A stretch of 64,000 bases of DNA from an uncultured Saprospiraceae bacterium (GTDB lineage Bacteria > Bacteroidota > Bacteroidia > Chitinophagales > Saprospiraceae). Below, piece by piece: positions 37,890-46,524 of the stretch. The notes beneath the pieces were generated by a model. The model was not told the DNA's origin. It saw only the letters and a program-made list of their open reading frames with translations, and searched no databases. Within the stretch, counting starts at the first letter, position 1. Each line of letters begins with the position of its first letter. The DNA lies in the NCBI GenBank assembly GCA_937980645.1, contig CALJPQ010000006.1, positions 1 through 64,000 on the forward strand. Reading direction: 5' to 3'. The translations under genes and the position numbers were made by a program.

Positions 37890-38813
37890 ATGCAAGCGCT
37901 TATCGAGCAAATCGAACACAAGTACCGCAGCCTCGGGCAAGACCCAGAGACATACCTGAAAGGACTGCTGCACACGCGCCCCATGACGTACTGGGATTAC
38001 ATCCAGGTGGACACACTGCTGTCGCTCCAACACCCGCGTACCAATTTTCCCGATGAAATGGTGTTCATTGTCTATCACCAGGTTACGGAGCTGTTGCTCA
38101 AGCTGGTGCGCCACGAATTGGACCAGCTGACCACTGGCCCTATGCCCACGGCAGAGGTTTTTGAAGAAAAAACCCAGCGCTTAGTGCGCTACACGCGCCT
38201 GCTGAGCATGTCGTTCAGCATCATGAACCAGGGCATGCGCCGCGAGGAGTACAACCAGTTTCGGCTGGCGCTGGCGCCGGCCAGCGGCTTTCAGTCGGCC
38301 CAGTTCCGCTATATCGAACTACAATGCACGCCGCTGGAGCACCTCATCCCTCCGGGGCGGCGCTCGGAAGTACGCCCGGGCATGACCATGGCAGAGAAAT
38401 TCCAGCTCCTCTACTGGCAGGATGCCGGCTACGACCGCACCACTGGCCTTAAGAGCCTGACGCTGCAGCAATTTGAAGACCACTACTTAGCCTCTTTCAT
38501 CGAACTGGCCCAACGCATGGAGCGCGACAACCTGTACCTGCGCTATCTGGCCCTGGCCGAGCAAGGCCGCGACACCGATGCCCTGCGCGCAGCGCTGCGG
38601 CTGTTCGACTACACATTCAACGTCTCCTGGCCCTTAGTGCACCTGCAAACCGCACACACCTATCTGGGCAGCGGACACGAGCAAACAGCAGCCACCGGCG
38701 GCTCGCACTGGGAGAAATACCTGCACCCGAAGTATCAGAAGCGCATCTTCTTCCCGACCCTTTGGAGCGAAGAAGAGCGCGCAAGCTGGGGCGAAGTGGA
38801 AGTCAGCGCCTGA
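37890..38813 (+). CDS. kynA: Tryptophan 2,3-dioxygenase
   Basis: A 307-aa heme enzyme that opens the indole ring of tryptophan to N-formylkynurenine, the first step of the kynurenine pathway. Family features: TYWDYIQVDTLLSLQHPRTNFPDEMVFIVYHQVTELLLKL with the proximal and distal Tyr/His region, FRLALAPASGFQSAQFRYIE, WPLVHLQTAHTYLGSG and the heme-side TGGSHWEKYL. Length is normal. It is divergent from phhB, another aromatic amino acid gene; their starts are 174 bases apart. Other kyn genes are not seen here. Confidence 0.96.
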   Translation: MQALIEQIEHKYRSLGQDPETYLKGLLHTRPMTYWDYIQVDTLLSLQHPRTNFPDEMVFIVYHQVTELLLKLVRHELDQLTTGPMPTAEVFEEKTQRLVRYTRLLSMSFSIMNQGMRREEYNQFRLALAPASGFQSAQFRYIELQCTPLEHLIPPGRRSEVRPGMTMAEKFQLLYWQDAGYDRTTGLKSLTLQQFEDHYLASFIELAQRMERDNLYLRYLALAEQGRDTDALRAALRLFDYTFNVSWPLVHLQTAHTYLGSGHEQTAATGGSHWEKYLHPKYQKRIFFPTLWSEEERASWGEVEVSA

Positions 38814-38930
38814 TTATGAAGCGCACACCTTGGGCAGGGCATCCCTCTCAACAACAGGCATGCAGGCCAAAACCTTGAGGGCACCGGCGTGTTTCTTCGC
38901 CAGAAGATACACCATTCATCTGCTACTGTC

Positions 38931-39122
38931 ATGTTCCACTGGTTCAAATCTGACCCGCTCAAAAAATTGCGCAAGCAATACGACGACAAGATGCTGGAAG
39001 CGCGCGACTTGCAGCGCAAAGGCGACATACAGGCCTTTGCCCAAAAAAGCGCTGAAGCGGAGGCCATTATGCAAGAAATAGAACGCCTCAGTCGCCAGCA
39101 GCAGCCCCCGGAGAAGCGCTGA
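38931..39122 (+). CDS. Small Lacal_2735-type (DUF6435) protein
   Basis: A 63-aa basic helical protein: [24 protein letters not shown], then [28 protein letters not shown]. This is the pattern of the short Lacal_2735/DUF6435 family of Bacteroidota and marine gamma-proteobacteria. The function is unknown. Its last 35 bases overlap the end of lptB on the other strand. The start at 38931 matches the family; the frame extends upstream to 38889 but the added residues are not family-like. Confidence 0.8.
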   Translation: MFHWFKSDPLKKLRKQYDDKMLEARDLQRKGDIQAFAQKSAEAEAIMQEIERLSRQQQPPEKR

Positions 39123-39858
39123 GGTCAATGACTTTGCGGCGTAGCTCGAAGTGGCGGCCCAAGTACACCTTGCGCACCATTTCGTCGGCAGCCAGTTCTT
39201 CGGCCGTGCCTGCGCGTAGGATGCTGCCCTCAAACATGAGGTAGGCGCGGTCGGTGATGCTCAGCGTCTCCTGCACGTTGTGGTCGGTGATGAGGATACC
39301 AATGTTTTTGGTTTTCAGCCGGGCCACGATGTACTGGATGTCTTCCACGGCGATGGGGTCAATGCCGGCGAAAGGCTCGTCTAAGAGGATGAACTTGGGG
39401 TTGCTGGCCAGCGCACGGGCAATCTCGGTGCGGCGTCGCTCACCACCGGAAAGCGTGTCGCCATTGCTGTGGCGCACCTTGTGCAGGTTGAATTCGGCGA
39501 TGAGTTCCTCCAATTTCTCTTCCTGCTCCTGGCGCGACAGCGGCCCGACCTCGAGCACAGCGCGAATGTTGTCCTCGACGCTGAGCTTGCGGAAAACACT
39601 CGGCTCCTGTGGCAGGTAACCAATGCCTTTTTGCGCACGCTTGTACATGGGCAGGCGGGTGATCTCCTCCGTGTCTAAAAACACCTGGCCCTCTGTGGGC
39701 CGAATGAACCCCACGACCATGTAGAACGATGTCGTCTTGCCCGCCCCGTTGGGCCCAAGCAGGCCGACAATCTCTCCTTGCTTGACGTCAAACGACACAT
39801 CACGCACCACCGTGCGCTTGCCATAGGTCTTCAGCAGATGCTCAGCGCGCAGAATCAT
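39088..39858 (-). CDS. lptB: LPS export ABC transporter ATP-binding protein LptB
   Basis: A 256-aa ABC ATPase that powers LptB2FGC extraction of lipopolysaccharide from the inner membrane. Walker [10 protein letters not shown] at about 35-43, Q-loop in [12 protein letters not shown], signature [15 protein letters not shown], Walker [12 protein letters not shown] and the H-loop in LITDHNV are all present. The [13 protein letters not shown] and [12 protein letters not shown] segments are LptB-like. The start overlaps the stop of yqeY by 4 bases (ATGA), so the two genes are translationally linked. It has about 15 residues beyond the usual C-terminus. Confidence 0.94.
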   Translation of the reverse strand: MILRAEHLLKTYGKRTVVRDVSFDVKQGEIVGLLGPNGAGKTTSFYMVVGFIRPTEGQVFLDTEEITRLPMYKRAQKGIGYLPQEPSVFRKLSVEDNIRAVLEVGPLSRQEQEEKLEELIAEFNLHKVRHSNGDTLSGGERRRTEIARALASNPKFILLDEPFAGIDPIAVEDIQYIVARLKTKNIGILITDHNVQETLSITDRAYLMFEGSILRAGTAEELAADEMVRKVYLGRHFELRRKVIDLSASPGAAAGD

Positions 39859-40307
39859 GCTCCCAGCAGCTTTTTTACAGCCTCTGAAATGAGACGCGGC
39901 TCAGCCTTGCCCGCCAGCTTCTTTGTAGCGGCGCCCATGACCCTGCCCATGTCTTTGGGCGAAGTGGCGCCTACCTCGGCAATAATCTCGCGCACCGCCG
40001 ACTCCAAGGCCTCTCCTTCGAGCATGGCAGGCAGGTAGCGCTTAATAATCTCAATCTCCTCCGCCTCCTTCTGAGCCAAATCCGGGCGGTTGTTGTTGAC
40101 GTAAATCTCGTACGAGTCCTGGCGGCTTTTGATGAGCTTCTGCAAAATCTGCACCTCCCGCGCCTCGTCAATGGCCTGCCCCGAACCATCGGTTTTAGCC
40201 AATAAAATGGCGCTCTTAATGGCCCGAATGCCCCGCAGCGCCACCTCGTCTTTGGCTTTCATTGCGGCGGCTAAATCCTTGTTAATGCGTTCTTCTAACG
40301 TAGCCAT
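39855..40307 (-). CDS. GatB/YqeY domain protein
   Basis: A 150-aa protein with [32 protein letters not shown] at the start and the late domain [14 protein letters not shown]...[31 protein letters not shown]. This is the free-standing YqeY, related to the tRNA-binding tail of the GatB amidotransferase subunit. The role of the free protein is not established. The start at 40307 follows an A/T dyad by about 5 bases. First gene of a two-gene unit with lptB. Confidence 0.93.
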   Translation of the reverse strand: MATLEERINKDLAAAMKAKDEVALRGIRAIKSAILLAKTDGSGQAIDEAREVQILQKLIKSRQDSYEIYVNNNRPDLAQKEAEEIEIIKRYLPAMLEGEALESAVREIIAEVGATSPKDMGRVMGAATKKLAGKAEPRLISEAVKKLLGA

Positions 40308-40311
40308 AACT

Positions 40312-40332
40312 GCTTTTTTTCTGAAAAAATCC
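40312..40332 (-). repeat. A/T dyad before the yqeY start
   Basis: The minus strand reads GGATTTTTTCAGAAAAAAAG: six-base T arm, centre CAG, A arm. It is about 5 bases before the ATG, like the dyads at 8041, 11271 and 22829. Confidence 0.55.
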
Positions 40333-40438
40333 AATGAGCAAGGGCAAAGGTAGGGCATTTGACACTCGGGATACCCCTGCCTGTACTCCATTCGTGTAAA
40401 CCTCATTGGCGCATTCGTAACTTGAAAAAGTGCGCAAA

Positions 40439-40510
40439 GACGACACCCCCCGTCGGGAGATGTCGCCCTTCCACAGGTGTTGTCTTCTCGGTACGAGAGG
40501 GCGACATCTC
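40439..40510. repeat. Dispersed intergenic dyad, copy 2 (double)
   Basis: Two head-to-head copies: GACGACACC...GATGTCGCCC and GGTGTTGTC...GGGCGACATCTC. The words GAGATGTCGCCC (about 40457) and GGGCGACATCTC (ending 40510) are perfect 12-base inverse complements, so a larger hairpin is possible. Confidence 0.75.
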
Positions 40511-40629
40511 GAAAGCAAGAAAAAAAGCCATTGGTGCATTCACAGCAACCCTAAAACCCATTCGTGCATTTTTCCCCGCATCTTCGCCTCCGTTTTAAGG
40601 CTGCCTGACGGCTCGAAAAGGGAACATTT

Positions 40630-42045
40630 ATGCAAAAAAGCGTCCTGTGGGAAGTCATGCGCTCGCTCAGCAAAAAGGAGGTGCGCGAGCTAAACAAGTG
40701 GCTGCAGTCGCCTGCCCACAATCAGCGCGAAGACGTGTCGCGACTCTTCGAGTACCTGCACAAGCACCAGCACGCCGACGCCGAGTCTGCTGCCGATAAA
40801 AAGCGCGTGTGGAAGGCTGTCTTCCCCGGTGAGTCTTTCGACGACGCCCGCCTGCGGCAGACGATGTTCTTCCTACTCAAGGCTATTGAAGATTATTTGG
40901 TCTTTAAAAACAGTGTCGAAGACAAGGCCGTTTATCTGACTACGCTGGCTCAAATCTACCGCTCGCGCAAGCTGGACAAAGCCTACCGGCAGGTGCACCG
41001 CCAGGGACTGGACTGGCTCCAGGAGCAGCCCATGCGCAACGGCTATTATTTGCTGCACCGCTATTTTTTGGAGCTGGAGGAGTACAATTACCGCCTACCC
41101 ATTTCCCAAAACACGCCGGTCAACCTGCAGGAGTCTGCCGATGCGCTGGAGAAGTGGTTTTTGGCTGAAAAACTGCGCATCGCCTGCGCCATGATTGCCC
41201 ACCGCAATGTGTTCCAGAAAATCAACTACGAGCCCGGGCTACTGCCGGAGTCGCTGGACTATGTGCTGCGCAAAGATCTGCTCAAGGAGCCAGCCATCGC
41301 AGCATTTTACTACGCTTATATGGCCATCACGCAGCCCAACGACGAACAGTACTTCGACCAGCTGGAAAAACTCATCCATGCGCAAATCGGATGCTTTGAC
41401 CACTCGGAGGCGCGCGTGCTCTACATTGCAGCCATCAACTACTGCGTGCCCAAGATCAACCAGGGCAGTGCCGACTATGCCCGGCGCGCCTTCCTGCTGT
41501 ACCGCTCTGGCTTAGAAACGGAGACGCTCCTGGAAAACGGCATCGTCTCGCGCTACACCTTCGGCAATGCCGTGGGTGCCGCCCTGCGCATTGGCGAATA
41601 CGGCTGGGCCGAGCAATTCATCGAACAATTCCAGCACCATTTGGAAGAGCGCGAGCGCAAGAGCATCGTCAACTTCAACCGTGCGCGCATCTACTACGAA
41701 AAAGGCGACTACGACAACGCTCAGCGCCTGCTGATGCGCTTCGAGTACGACGACATGCTGCTCAACATCATCGCCAAAACCATGCTGCTTAAAATCTATT
41801 ACGAGCAGACCGAGTTTGAGGCCTTTGAGTCCTTGCTGGAGAGCATGCGCATCTATCTGCAGCGCAAGGAAGCCTTAGACCTCGCACGCAAGACGGCTTA
41901 TAAGAATATGCTGCGCATGATGCGCAAGTTGCTCAACTGGAATCCCTATTCCAAACCACAGACCGAGCGCCTGCGCCAGCTCATCGAGAGCACCCACCCG
42001 CTCATGGAGAAAGACTGGCTGCTCAAGCAGGTGGATAAGCGATAA
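40630..42045 (+). CDS. Uncharacterised 471-aa helical protein
   Basis: I do not recognise a named family. The protein has no signal peptide, is rich in Leu, Glu, Arg and Tyr, and appears almost entirely alpha-helical. The N-terminal part MRSLSKKEVRELNKWLQSPAHNQREDVSRLFEYL resembles a small helical module. The rest looks like degenerate TPR or tetratricopeptide-like pairs, for example FNRARIYYEKGDYDNAQRLLMRFEYDDMLLN at about 345-378, where the YYEKGDYDNA word is TPR-like. It is probably cytoplasmic and binds another protein. It converges on the DUF1343 gene with 17 bases between stops. The upstream region contains dispersed dyads. Probably lineage-specific. Confidence 0.8.
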   Translation: MQKSVLWEVMRSLSKKEVRELNKWLQSPAHNQREDVSRLFEYLHKHQHADAESAADKKRVWKAVFPGESFDDARLRQTMFFLLKAIEDYLVFKNSVEDKAVYLTTLAQIYRSRKLDKAYRQVHRQGLDWLQEQPMRNGYYLLHRYFLELEEYNYRLPISQNTPVNLQESADALEKWFLAEKLRIACAMIAHRNVFQKINYEPGLLPESLDYVLRKDLLKEPAIAAFYYAYMAITQPNDEQYFDQLEKLIHAQIGCFDHSEARVLYIAAINYCVPKINQGSADYARRAFLLYRSGLETETLLENGIVSRYTFGNAVGAALRIGEYGWAEQFIEQFQHHLEERERKSIVNFNRARIYYEKGDYDNAQRLLMRFEYDDMLLNIIAKTMLLKIYYEQTEFEAFESLLESMRIYLQRKEALDLARKTAYKNMLRMMRKLLNWNPYSKPQTERLRQLIESTHPLMEKDWLLKQVDKR

Positions 42046-42062
42046 CAGCCCGGTGCAGGGGG

Positions 42063-43253
42063 TCAGCTGTCCGGATAGAGTAGATATTCCCGGCGAATTT
42101 GTCGAAAGGCCTCCAGGTCGGATTGCCACGTGGCGCGGATGTCGGCCTCACTGCTGCCGGCCTCTATTTGCGCCCGCAGGCTGCGTGTGCCGGCCAGGCG
42201 GTCGAAAAAGCGGTTTTTCAGGAAAAAGGCCTCCTTGTTGGGGAACTCGCAGTACATATCGAGCAGCGGCGCCAGGCTGAGGGTGCGCTGCGCGTATAGG
42301 CTATCTACTGACAATGTCCGAAAGTCGAAGCCTCGGCAAAGCCGACCTTCTAAGGGCGGGTACCGCGAGGCTTTGTTAGGTCGAGGTACAAACTCGATGC
42401 TGGCTGGCCCGGGGTAGTCCGGATGCCCGATGACCTGGAAAGGCCAGTCGGTGCCGCGTCCGACGCTGATGGCGGTGCCCTCGAATAGGCACAGCGACGG
42501 ATACAGGAGGATAGCGCGCAGGTTGGGCAGGTTAGGGCTGGGCGGCAGCGGTGGTTCGTAGCGCGTCTGGTGGGTGTAGTTTTCGCACGGCACTACCGTC
42601 AGGGGTGGTGGCTCAGGCCCCGTCCACCGCTCGCCAACGAAGAGACGGGCCAATTCGCCCACCGTGCAGCCGTGTACGATAGGCAGAGGCGCCATACCCA
42701 CAAACGACTGCAGGCGCATGTCGAGCACCGGACCATCCACGTAGTGGCCATTGGGATTGGGCCGATCGAGAACAATGACCGGAATTTGTAACTCTCCGCA
42801 AGCCTCCAGCACGTAGTACAGTGTAGAAATATAGGTATAAAACCGCGCCCCTACGTCTTGGATATCATAAACCACGACCTCTACGCCAGCCAGGTCCTCT
42901 TCGCTGGGCTTGTATTTTTTGCCGTAAAGGGAAATTATAGGTGTTCCTGTGCGCCGATCCACATCGTCGGGGATGCGCTGGCCGTCCGGTGCGTCGCCGC
43001 GAAACCCGTGCTCTGGCGCCAGAATGCGCAACACGCACATGCCCGCCCCAATGAGTGTGTCCACTAAGTGCGTCTGGCCCACATGCGAAGAGTGGTTGAC
43101 CACGACGGCTATCTGCTTGTCTTCCAATAGCGGAAAATACACTTCCGTCCGCTCTGCCCCCACGCGCACGGGCTGCTGAGCCACGGCAATGGCATGCCAG
43201 CTCAGCCATGCTATGAAACCTATGCAGGTTTTGCTCCAATCACTCCTTCGCAT
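42063..43253 (-). CDS. NamZ-like exo-beta-N-acetylmuramidase (DUF1343)
   Basis: A 396-aa exported protein. Start 43253 (MRRSDWSKTCIGFIAWLSWHAIAVAQQ) gives a signal peptide. DUF1343 motifs: VVNHSSHVGQTHLVDTL, LAPEHGFRGDAPDGQ, TPIISLYGKKYKPSEEDL, VVVYDIQDVGARFYTYISTLYYVLEAC, VLDRPNPNGHYVDGPVLD and EGTAISVGRGTDWPFQVIGHP. The conserved Glu of PEHGF and the D-I-Q-D stretch are intact. The founding member NamZ removes terminal MurNAc from peptidoglycan fragments. This one probably acts in wall recycling in the periplasm. Confidence 0.93.
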   Translation of the reverse strand: MRRSDWSKTCIGFIAWLSWHAIAVAQQPVRVGAERTEVYFPLLEDKQIAVVVNHSSHVGQTHLVDTLIGAGMCVLRILAPEHGFRGDAPDGQRIPDDVDRRTGTPIISLYGKKYKPSEEDLAGVEVVVYDIQDVGARFYTYISTLYYVLEACGELQIPVIVLDRPNPNGHYVDGPVLDMRLQSFVGMAPLPIVHGCTVGELARLFVGERWTGPEPPPLTVVPCENYTHQTRYEPPLPPSPNLPNLRAILLYPSLCLFEGTAISVGRGTDWPFQVIGHPDYPGPASIEFVPRPNKASRYPPLEGRLCRGFDFRTLSVDSLYAQRTLSLAPLLDMYCEFPNKEAFFLKNRFFDRLAGTRSLRAQIEAGSSEADIRATWQSDLEAFRQIRREYLLYPDS

Positions 43254-43369
43254 TTCAGCGGTGAAAAAACAATGTTTTGACTTTACCAACACTATTTCGC
43301 TACTGGGCTTTTTTCTCAAAAGTCTTCAGGAAAGGACGCCTTCATCAAACCCGTTTGCTTGAAAAGTCT

Positions 43370-43402
43370 GGAGACGACACCTCCTGGAGGAAATGTCGCC
43401 TC
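43370..43402. repeat. Dispersed intergenic dyad, copy 3
   Basis: GGAGACGACACC, centre TCCTGGAGGAA, then ATGTCGCCTC. It is followed by AATTCGTGTATTCGTGG. The minus strand matches copy 1 (33586) over AATTTGAGGCGACAT and the GGTGTC arm. Confidence 0.7.
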
Positions 43403-43502
43403 AAATTCGTGTATTCGTGGCTTTTATCCACTTCACAGGAGCCATTTTTTCAGAGGGCGGAAATTTTTGACCTTTTCGCCGCCAACACTGTTTATTCGCC
43501 GC

Positions 43503-44645
43503 ATGAAAATAGGCGTTGTTTGCTACCCGACCTACGGCGGCTCAGGCGTTGTGGCCACGGAGTTGGGCCTCGGCCTGGCGCGCAAGGGCCATGAAATTCA
43601 TTTCATCACCTACCGCCCGCCGGTGCGGCTGGGCCATTTTCACCAAAATGTCTTCTACCATGAAGTGGACTACGAAGACTATCCCCTGTTCGAGTACCCA
43701 CCCTACGATACCGCGCTGGCCTCGACTATTGTGGACGTGGTGCAATACCAGAACTTAGACCTCCTGCATGTCCACTACGCCATACCGCATGCTGCTGTGG
43801 CCTACATGGCCAAGAAAATCCTGCTCACGCAAGGGCGCTACGTACCCGTTGTTACCACACTACACGGCACCGACATCACGCTCGTGGGTGCTAATCGCAC
43901 CTTTGCGCCGGTGGTGGAGTTCAGCATCAACAAGAGCGACGGCGTTACGGCTGTTTCGCAAAGCCTCAAAAACGACACCCTGCGGCTGTTCAACATCCAG
44001 CGCGACGTGCGCGTCATTTACAACTTCATTGACTTCGAGCGCTTTCGCAAGGTCAACAAGGAGCATTTCAAAAAAATCATCGCTCCCGAAGGCGAGCGCA
44101 TCCTGGCGCATACTTCCAACTTCAGAAAGGTTAAGCGCGTAGAAGACGTGGTGCGCATCTTTCAGCGCGTACGCGAGCGCGTGCCCTCCAAGCTGCTCAT
44201 GATCGGCGACGGCCCCGAACGGCCCAATGCCGAACGCCTGTGCCGCCAGCTGGGCATCTGTGCCGACGTGCGCTTCTTAGGCAAACAGGACGCCATAGAA
44301 GAACTGCTGGCCATTTGCGACCTCTTCCTCATTCCTTCGGAAAACGAAAGTTTTGGCTTAGCCGCCTTAGAGGCCATGGCCTGCGAAGTGCCCGTCATCT
44401 CTTCTAATAGTGGAGGTTTGCCCGAGGTCAACCTCCACGGCGTTACAGGCTACCTGAGCGAGCCGGGCAACATCGAGGAAATGGCTCAGTACGCCGTCCA
44501 ATTGCTGACCAACGAAGCCCTGCACAGTCAGTTTCGGCAGAATGCCCTAAAGCAAGCCCGGCGCTTCGACCTCAACCTGATTTTGCCCGAATACGAGGCC
44601 TATTACGCGGAGATCTTAGAAAACAGCAAAATCAAAATCGAATAA
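43503..44645 (+). CDS. bshA: N-acetyl-alpha-D-glucosaminyl L-malate synthase BshA
   Basis: A 380-aa GT4-family glycosyltransferase that joins UDP-GlcNAc to L-malate, the first step of bacillithiol synthesis. The BshA pattern is clear: MKIGVVCYPTYGGSGVVATELGLGLARKGHEIHFI, HVHYAIPHAAVAYMAK, TTLHGTDITLVG, SQSLKNDT, and the GT4 donor loop ENESFGLAALEAMACEVPVISSNSGGLPEV. ATG 43503 is used. The next gene (HemC-like) starts 8 bases after its stop, so the two are likely co-transcribed. Other bsh genes are not in the window. Confidence 0.95.
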   Translation: MKIGVVCYPTYGGSGVVATELGLGLARKGHEIHFITYRPPVRLGHFHQNVFYHEVDYEDYPLFEYPPYDTALASTIVDVVQYQNLDLLHVHYAIPHAAVAYMAKKILLTQGRYVPVVTTLHGTDITLVGANRTFAPVVEFSINKSDGVTAVSQSLKNDTLRLFNIQRDVRVIYNFIDFERFRKVNKEHFKKIIAPEGERILAHTSNFRKVKRVEDVVRIFQRVRERVPSKLLMIGDGPERPNAERLCRQLGICADVRFLGKQDAIEELLAICDLFLIPSENESFGLAALEAMACEVPVISSNSGGLPEVNLHGVTGYLSEPGNIEEMAQYAVQLLTNEALHSQFRQNALKQARRFDLNLILPEYEAYYAEILENSKIKIE

Positions 44646-44653
44646 CCTTTCTG

Positions 44654-45505
44654 ATGCTGCGCATTGCCGTATCGCCCACACCTCTTGGCCGCTGGCAGGG
44701 TCAGCAAGCAGAAGCGGCCCTGGCAACAACCGCCGGCATCGCCTGTTCGCTGCTGGAGTGGACCGACGCGCCAGAGTACGCACTGCTGCGCGGTGATGCC
44801 GACGCCGTCGCTTGCTGGCTGAGCGACTGGCCGCCCGCACAGGGCTACGAACCGGTCGTCGTCGGTGCCCTTTTGTCGCGTGAGTACCCGTTCGACCTGC
44901 TGGTATGGCGCCCTGACGCTGCCGACCCGCGGCAGGATTTTTTTCTGAAAAAAGAAGCCACCGTGTTGGGCGCTAATGCTCTGCAAAAAGCGCAAATTGC
45001 CGAATTCCGGCCCGATTTGCGCTGGGAGGCCTCAACGCCCGACCTTGCTCAAGCCTTTCAACGCCTGCGCGAGGGCGCTACCGATGCGCTGGTGATGGCC
45101 CAGGCTGATTTGCCCGGCTCAGACATTTGCCTGGATGAATGGCCGCATGCCATCCTGCACCCGCGCGAATGCACGCCTCCGCCCGGGCAAGGGACGCTGG
45201 CCCTATTGGCCCGCCGCGATGACGTCGCCACGCGCCAGCAGCTCCAACGCGTGCATCAGCCCCAGCTGTCGGCTCGCACCAATGTGGAGCGGCGCCTGCT
45301 GCGCGAAACCCTGCGCGCATACCCGGCGGCAGCCGTGGGTGCCTATGTGGAGCAGGGCGCTACGCGCTCTTTCCACCTGTTTGCCGCCGTAGCCTGGCCC
45401 GATGGAAACCTGACGCGCTACCGCGTTTCGCACAGCACCAATGCTGAACTGGCCGAGCAAGCGCTCCGATACTTTGAGGAAAACAGGGCCTATTCGCGCA
45501 CCTGA
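44654..45505 (+). CDS. Degenerate hydroxymethylbilane synthase-like (HemC-like) protein
   Basis: A 283-aa protein that aligns by eye to HemC through its length. The start MLRIAVSPTPLGRWQGQQAE matches the ...R.SPLAL-Q opening. Asp58 (LSDWP) lies where HemC has the catalytic KD-P motif. EATVLGANALQKAQI (101-115) sits where HemC has GTSSLRR-AQ, but the two substrate arginines are gone. DALVMAQADL (144-153) and PPPGQGTLAL (175-184) are recognisable. VERRLLRETLRAYPAAAVGAYVE (211-233) occupies the place of the cofactor loop GGCxxPxGA, but the cysteine that binds the dipyrromethane is absent. It is unlikely to make hydroxymethylbilane and may have another role, perhaps with bshA (inference). Confidence 0.75.
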   Translation: MLRIAVSPTPLGRWQGQQAEAALATTAGIACSLLEWTDAPEYALLRGDADAVACWLSDWPPAQGYEPVVVGALLSREYPFDLLVWRPDAADPRQDFFLKKEATVLGANALQKAQIAEFRPDLRWEASTPDLAQAFQRLREGATDALVMAQADLPGSDICLDEWPHAILHPRECTPPPGQGTLALLARRDDVATRQQLQRVHQPQLSARTNVERRLLRETLRAYPAAAVGAYVEQGATRSFHLFAAVAWPDGNLTRYRVSHSTNAELAEQALRYFEENRAYSRT

Positions 45506-46524
45506 AGGTAGGCGTAGGCCAGCTCTAAGGCGCGCACCTGCGATTCGGCGTAGCGGTGCAGCATCGCATAGTCCTCGCGGGCGTACTTCAGAAAGCCCGA
45601 TGCCTGCCCGTACACCGCCGGCAGCGGTGCGCGCCGCAGCAGGTAGTAACCATCCAAAAAATCCCGCACACCGCCCGACAGGATGAGCGCCTGCGTGCGG
45701 ACGCTCTCGCCCAGCTCTGCGCACAGCGCCCGCACGAAGTCGAGCATCTCCTCGGCGCTGTGGCCCACGAGAGCAAACTTTTGGAAGACCTGGCGCTTCT
45801 CGGGCGCGCTGCGCAGCAGCTCCAGTTGGGCAAAATTGGTGCCGCCGGCCGCCCCAAACTCGATGGCCGCCAGTGGCAGCTGCAGCAGTGCACGCAGGCT
45901 GGCCGGCCCCATGCCCTGCCCGACCTCTTTGACGGCTATGGGAAAGGGCGCACGCTCCAGCAACTCGGCAATAGTTTCCAGCGGCGGGCGCCGGAAACGG
46001 TCGCCTTCGGGCTGCATGGCCTCCTGCATGGGGTTGACGTGCACAAACAGCCCATCGGCCCGCAGGCGTTCCACTAAGCGCGTCAGTACGTCGGCTTCGC
46101 CGCGCTCGAGCAGCGTTTCCACCTGTGCCACGCCCAGGTTGACCATCAGCGGCAGGTCGTGGCCCAGCGTATCGCGCACGTCAAAGTCGGCCAGAAATTC
46201 GTCGCTGTACAGCAGCTGACGACACGACCCCAGACCCATGCCCATACCAAAGGAAGCACAGGCACGGGCAAGGTTGTGGTTGATGGTGCGCGCCAGGGCC
46301 GTGCCGCCTGTCATCGAAGACACCCAAATAGGCGTACGCAGCGTTTTGCCCAGCAGCACAACCGGTGGCAGACTGCCCGGCTCCGGATGCGCGCTCAGGA
46401 GCGGCTCGTAGTAGAAGCGCCGATCTAAGGCGAGGCGGTCCACTTGGCTTTGGAAAGCCAGCTCGATGTGGTCTTGCTTGCGCGACTCGGCGGTCGGGTC
46501 TGGGTTGGCAAATTCAGCAGACAT
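45490..46524 (-). CDS. fni: Type 2 isopentenyl-diphosphate delta-isomerase
   Basis: A 344-aa FMN-dependent isomerase that interconverts IPP and DMAPP. The family marks are SRKQDHIELAFQSQV at the start, PIWVSSMTGGTALARTINHNLARAC, FGMGMGLGSCR, LMVNLGVAQ, HVNPMQEAMQPEGDR, IAVKEVGQGM, FGAAGGTNFAQLE and LILSGGVRDFLDG. ATG 46524 (MSAEFANPD) is used. Its 3' end overlaps the HemC-like gene by 16 bases in convergent orientation. Confidence 0.94.
   Translation of the reverse strand: MSAEFANPDPTAESRKQDHIELAFQSQVDRLALDRRFYYEPLLSAHPEPGSLPPVVLLGKTLRTPIWVSSMTGGTALARTINHNLARACASFGMGMGLGSCRQLLYSDEFLADFDVRDTLGHDLPLMVNLGVAQVETLLERGEADVLTRLVERLRADGLFVHVNPMQEAMQPEGDRFRRPPLETIAELLERAPFPIAVKEVGQGMGPASLRALLQLPLAAIEFGAAGGTNFAQLELLRSAPEKRQVFQKFALVGHSAEEMLDFVRALCAELGESVRTQALILSGGVRDFLDGYYLLRRAPLPAVYGQASGFLKYAREDYAMLHRYAESQVRALELAYAYLQVRE

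Larger units (their letters stand above)
40308..40629. other. Divergent intergenic region with palindromic repeats
   Basis: About 320 bases between yqeY (minus) and the 471-aa gene (plus). It holds an A/T dyad near yqeY, several ATTCGTG/GCATTCGT-like words (40389, 40411, 40561) and the dispersed dyad pair at 40439-40510. I see no gene. Confidence 0.6.
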
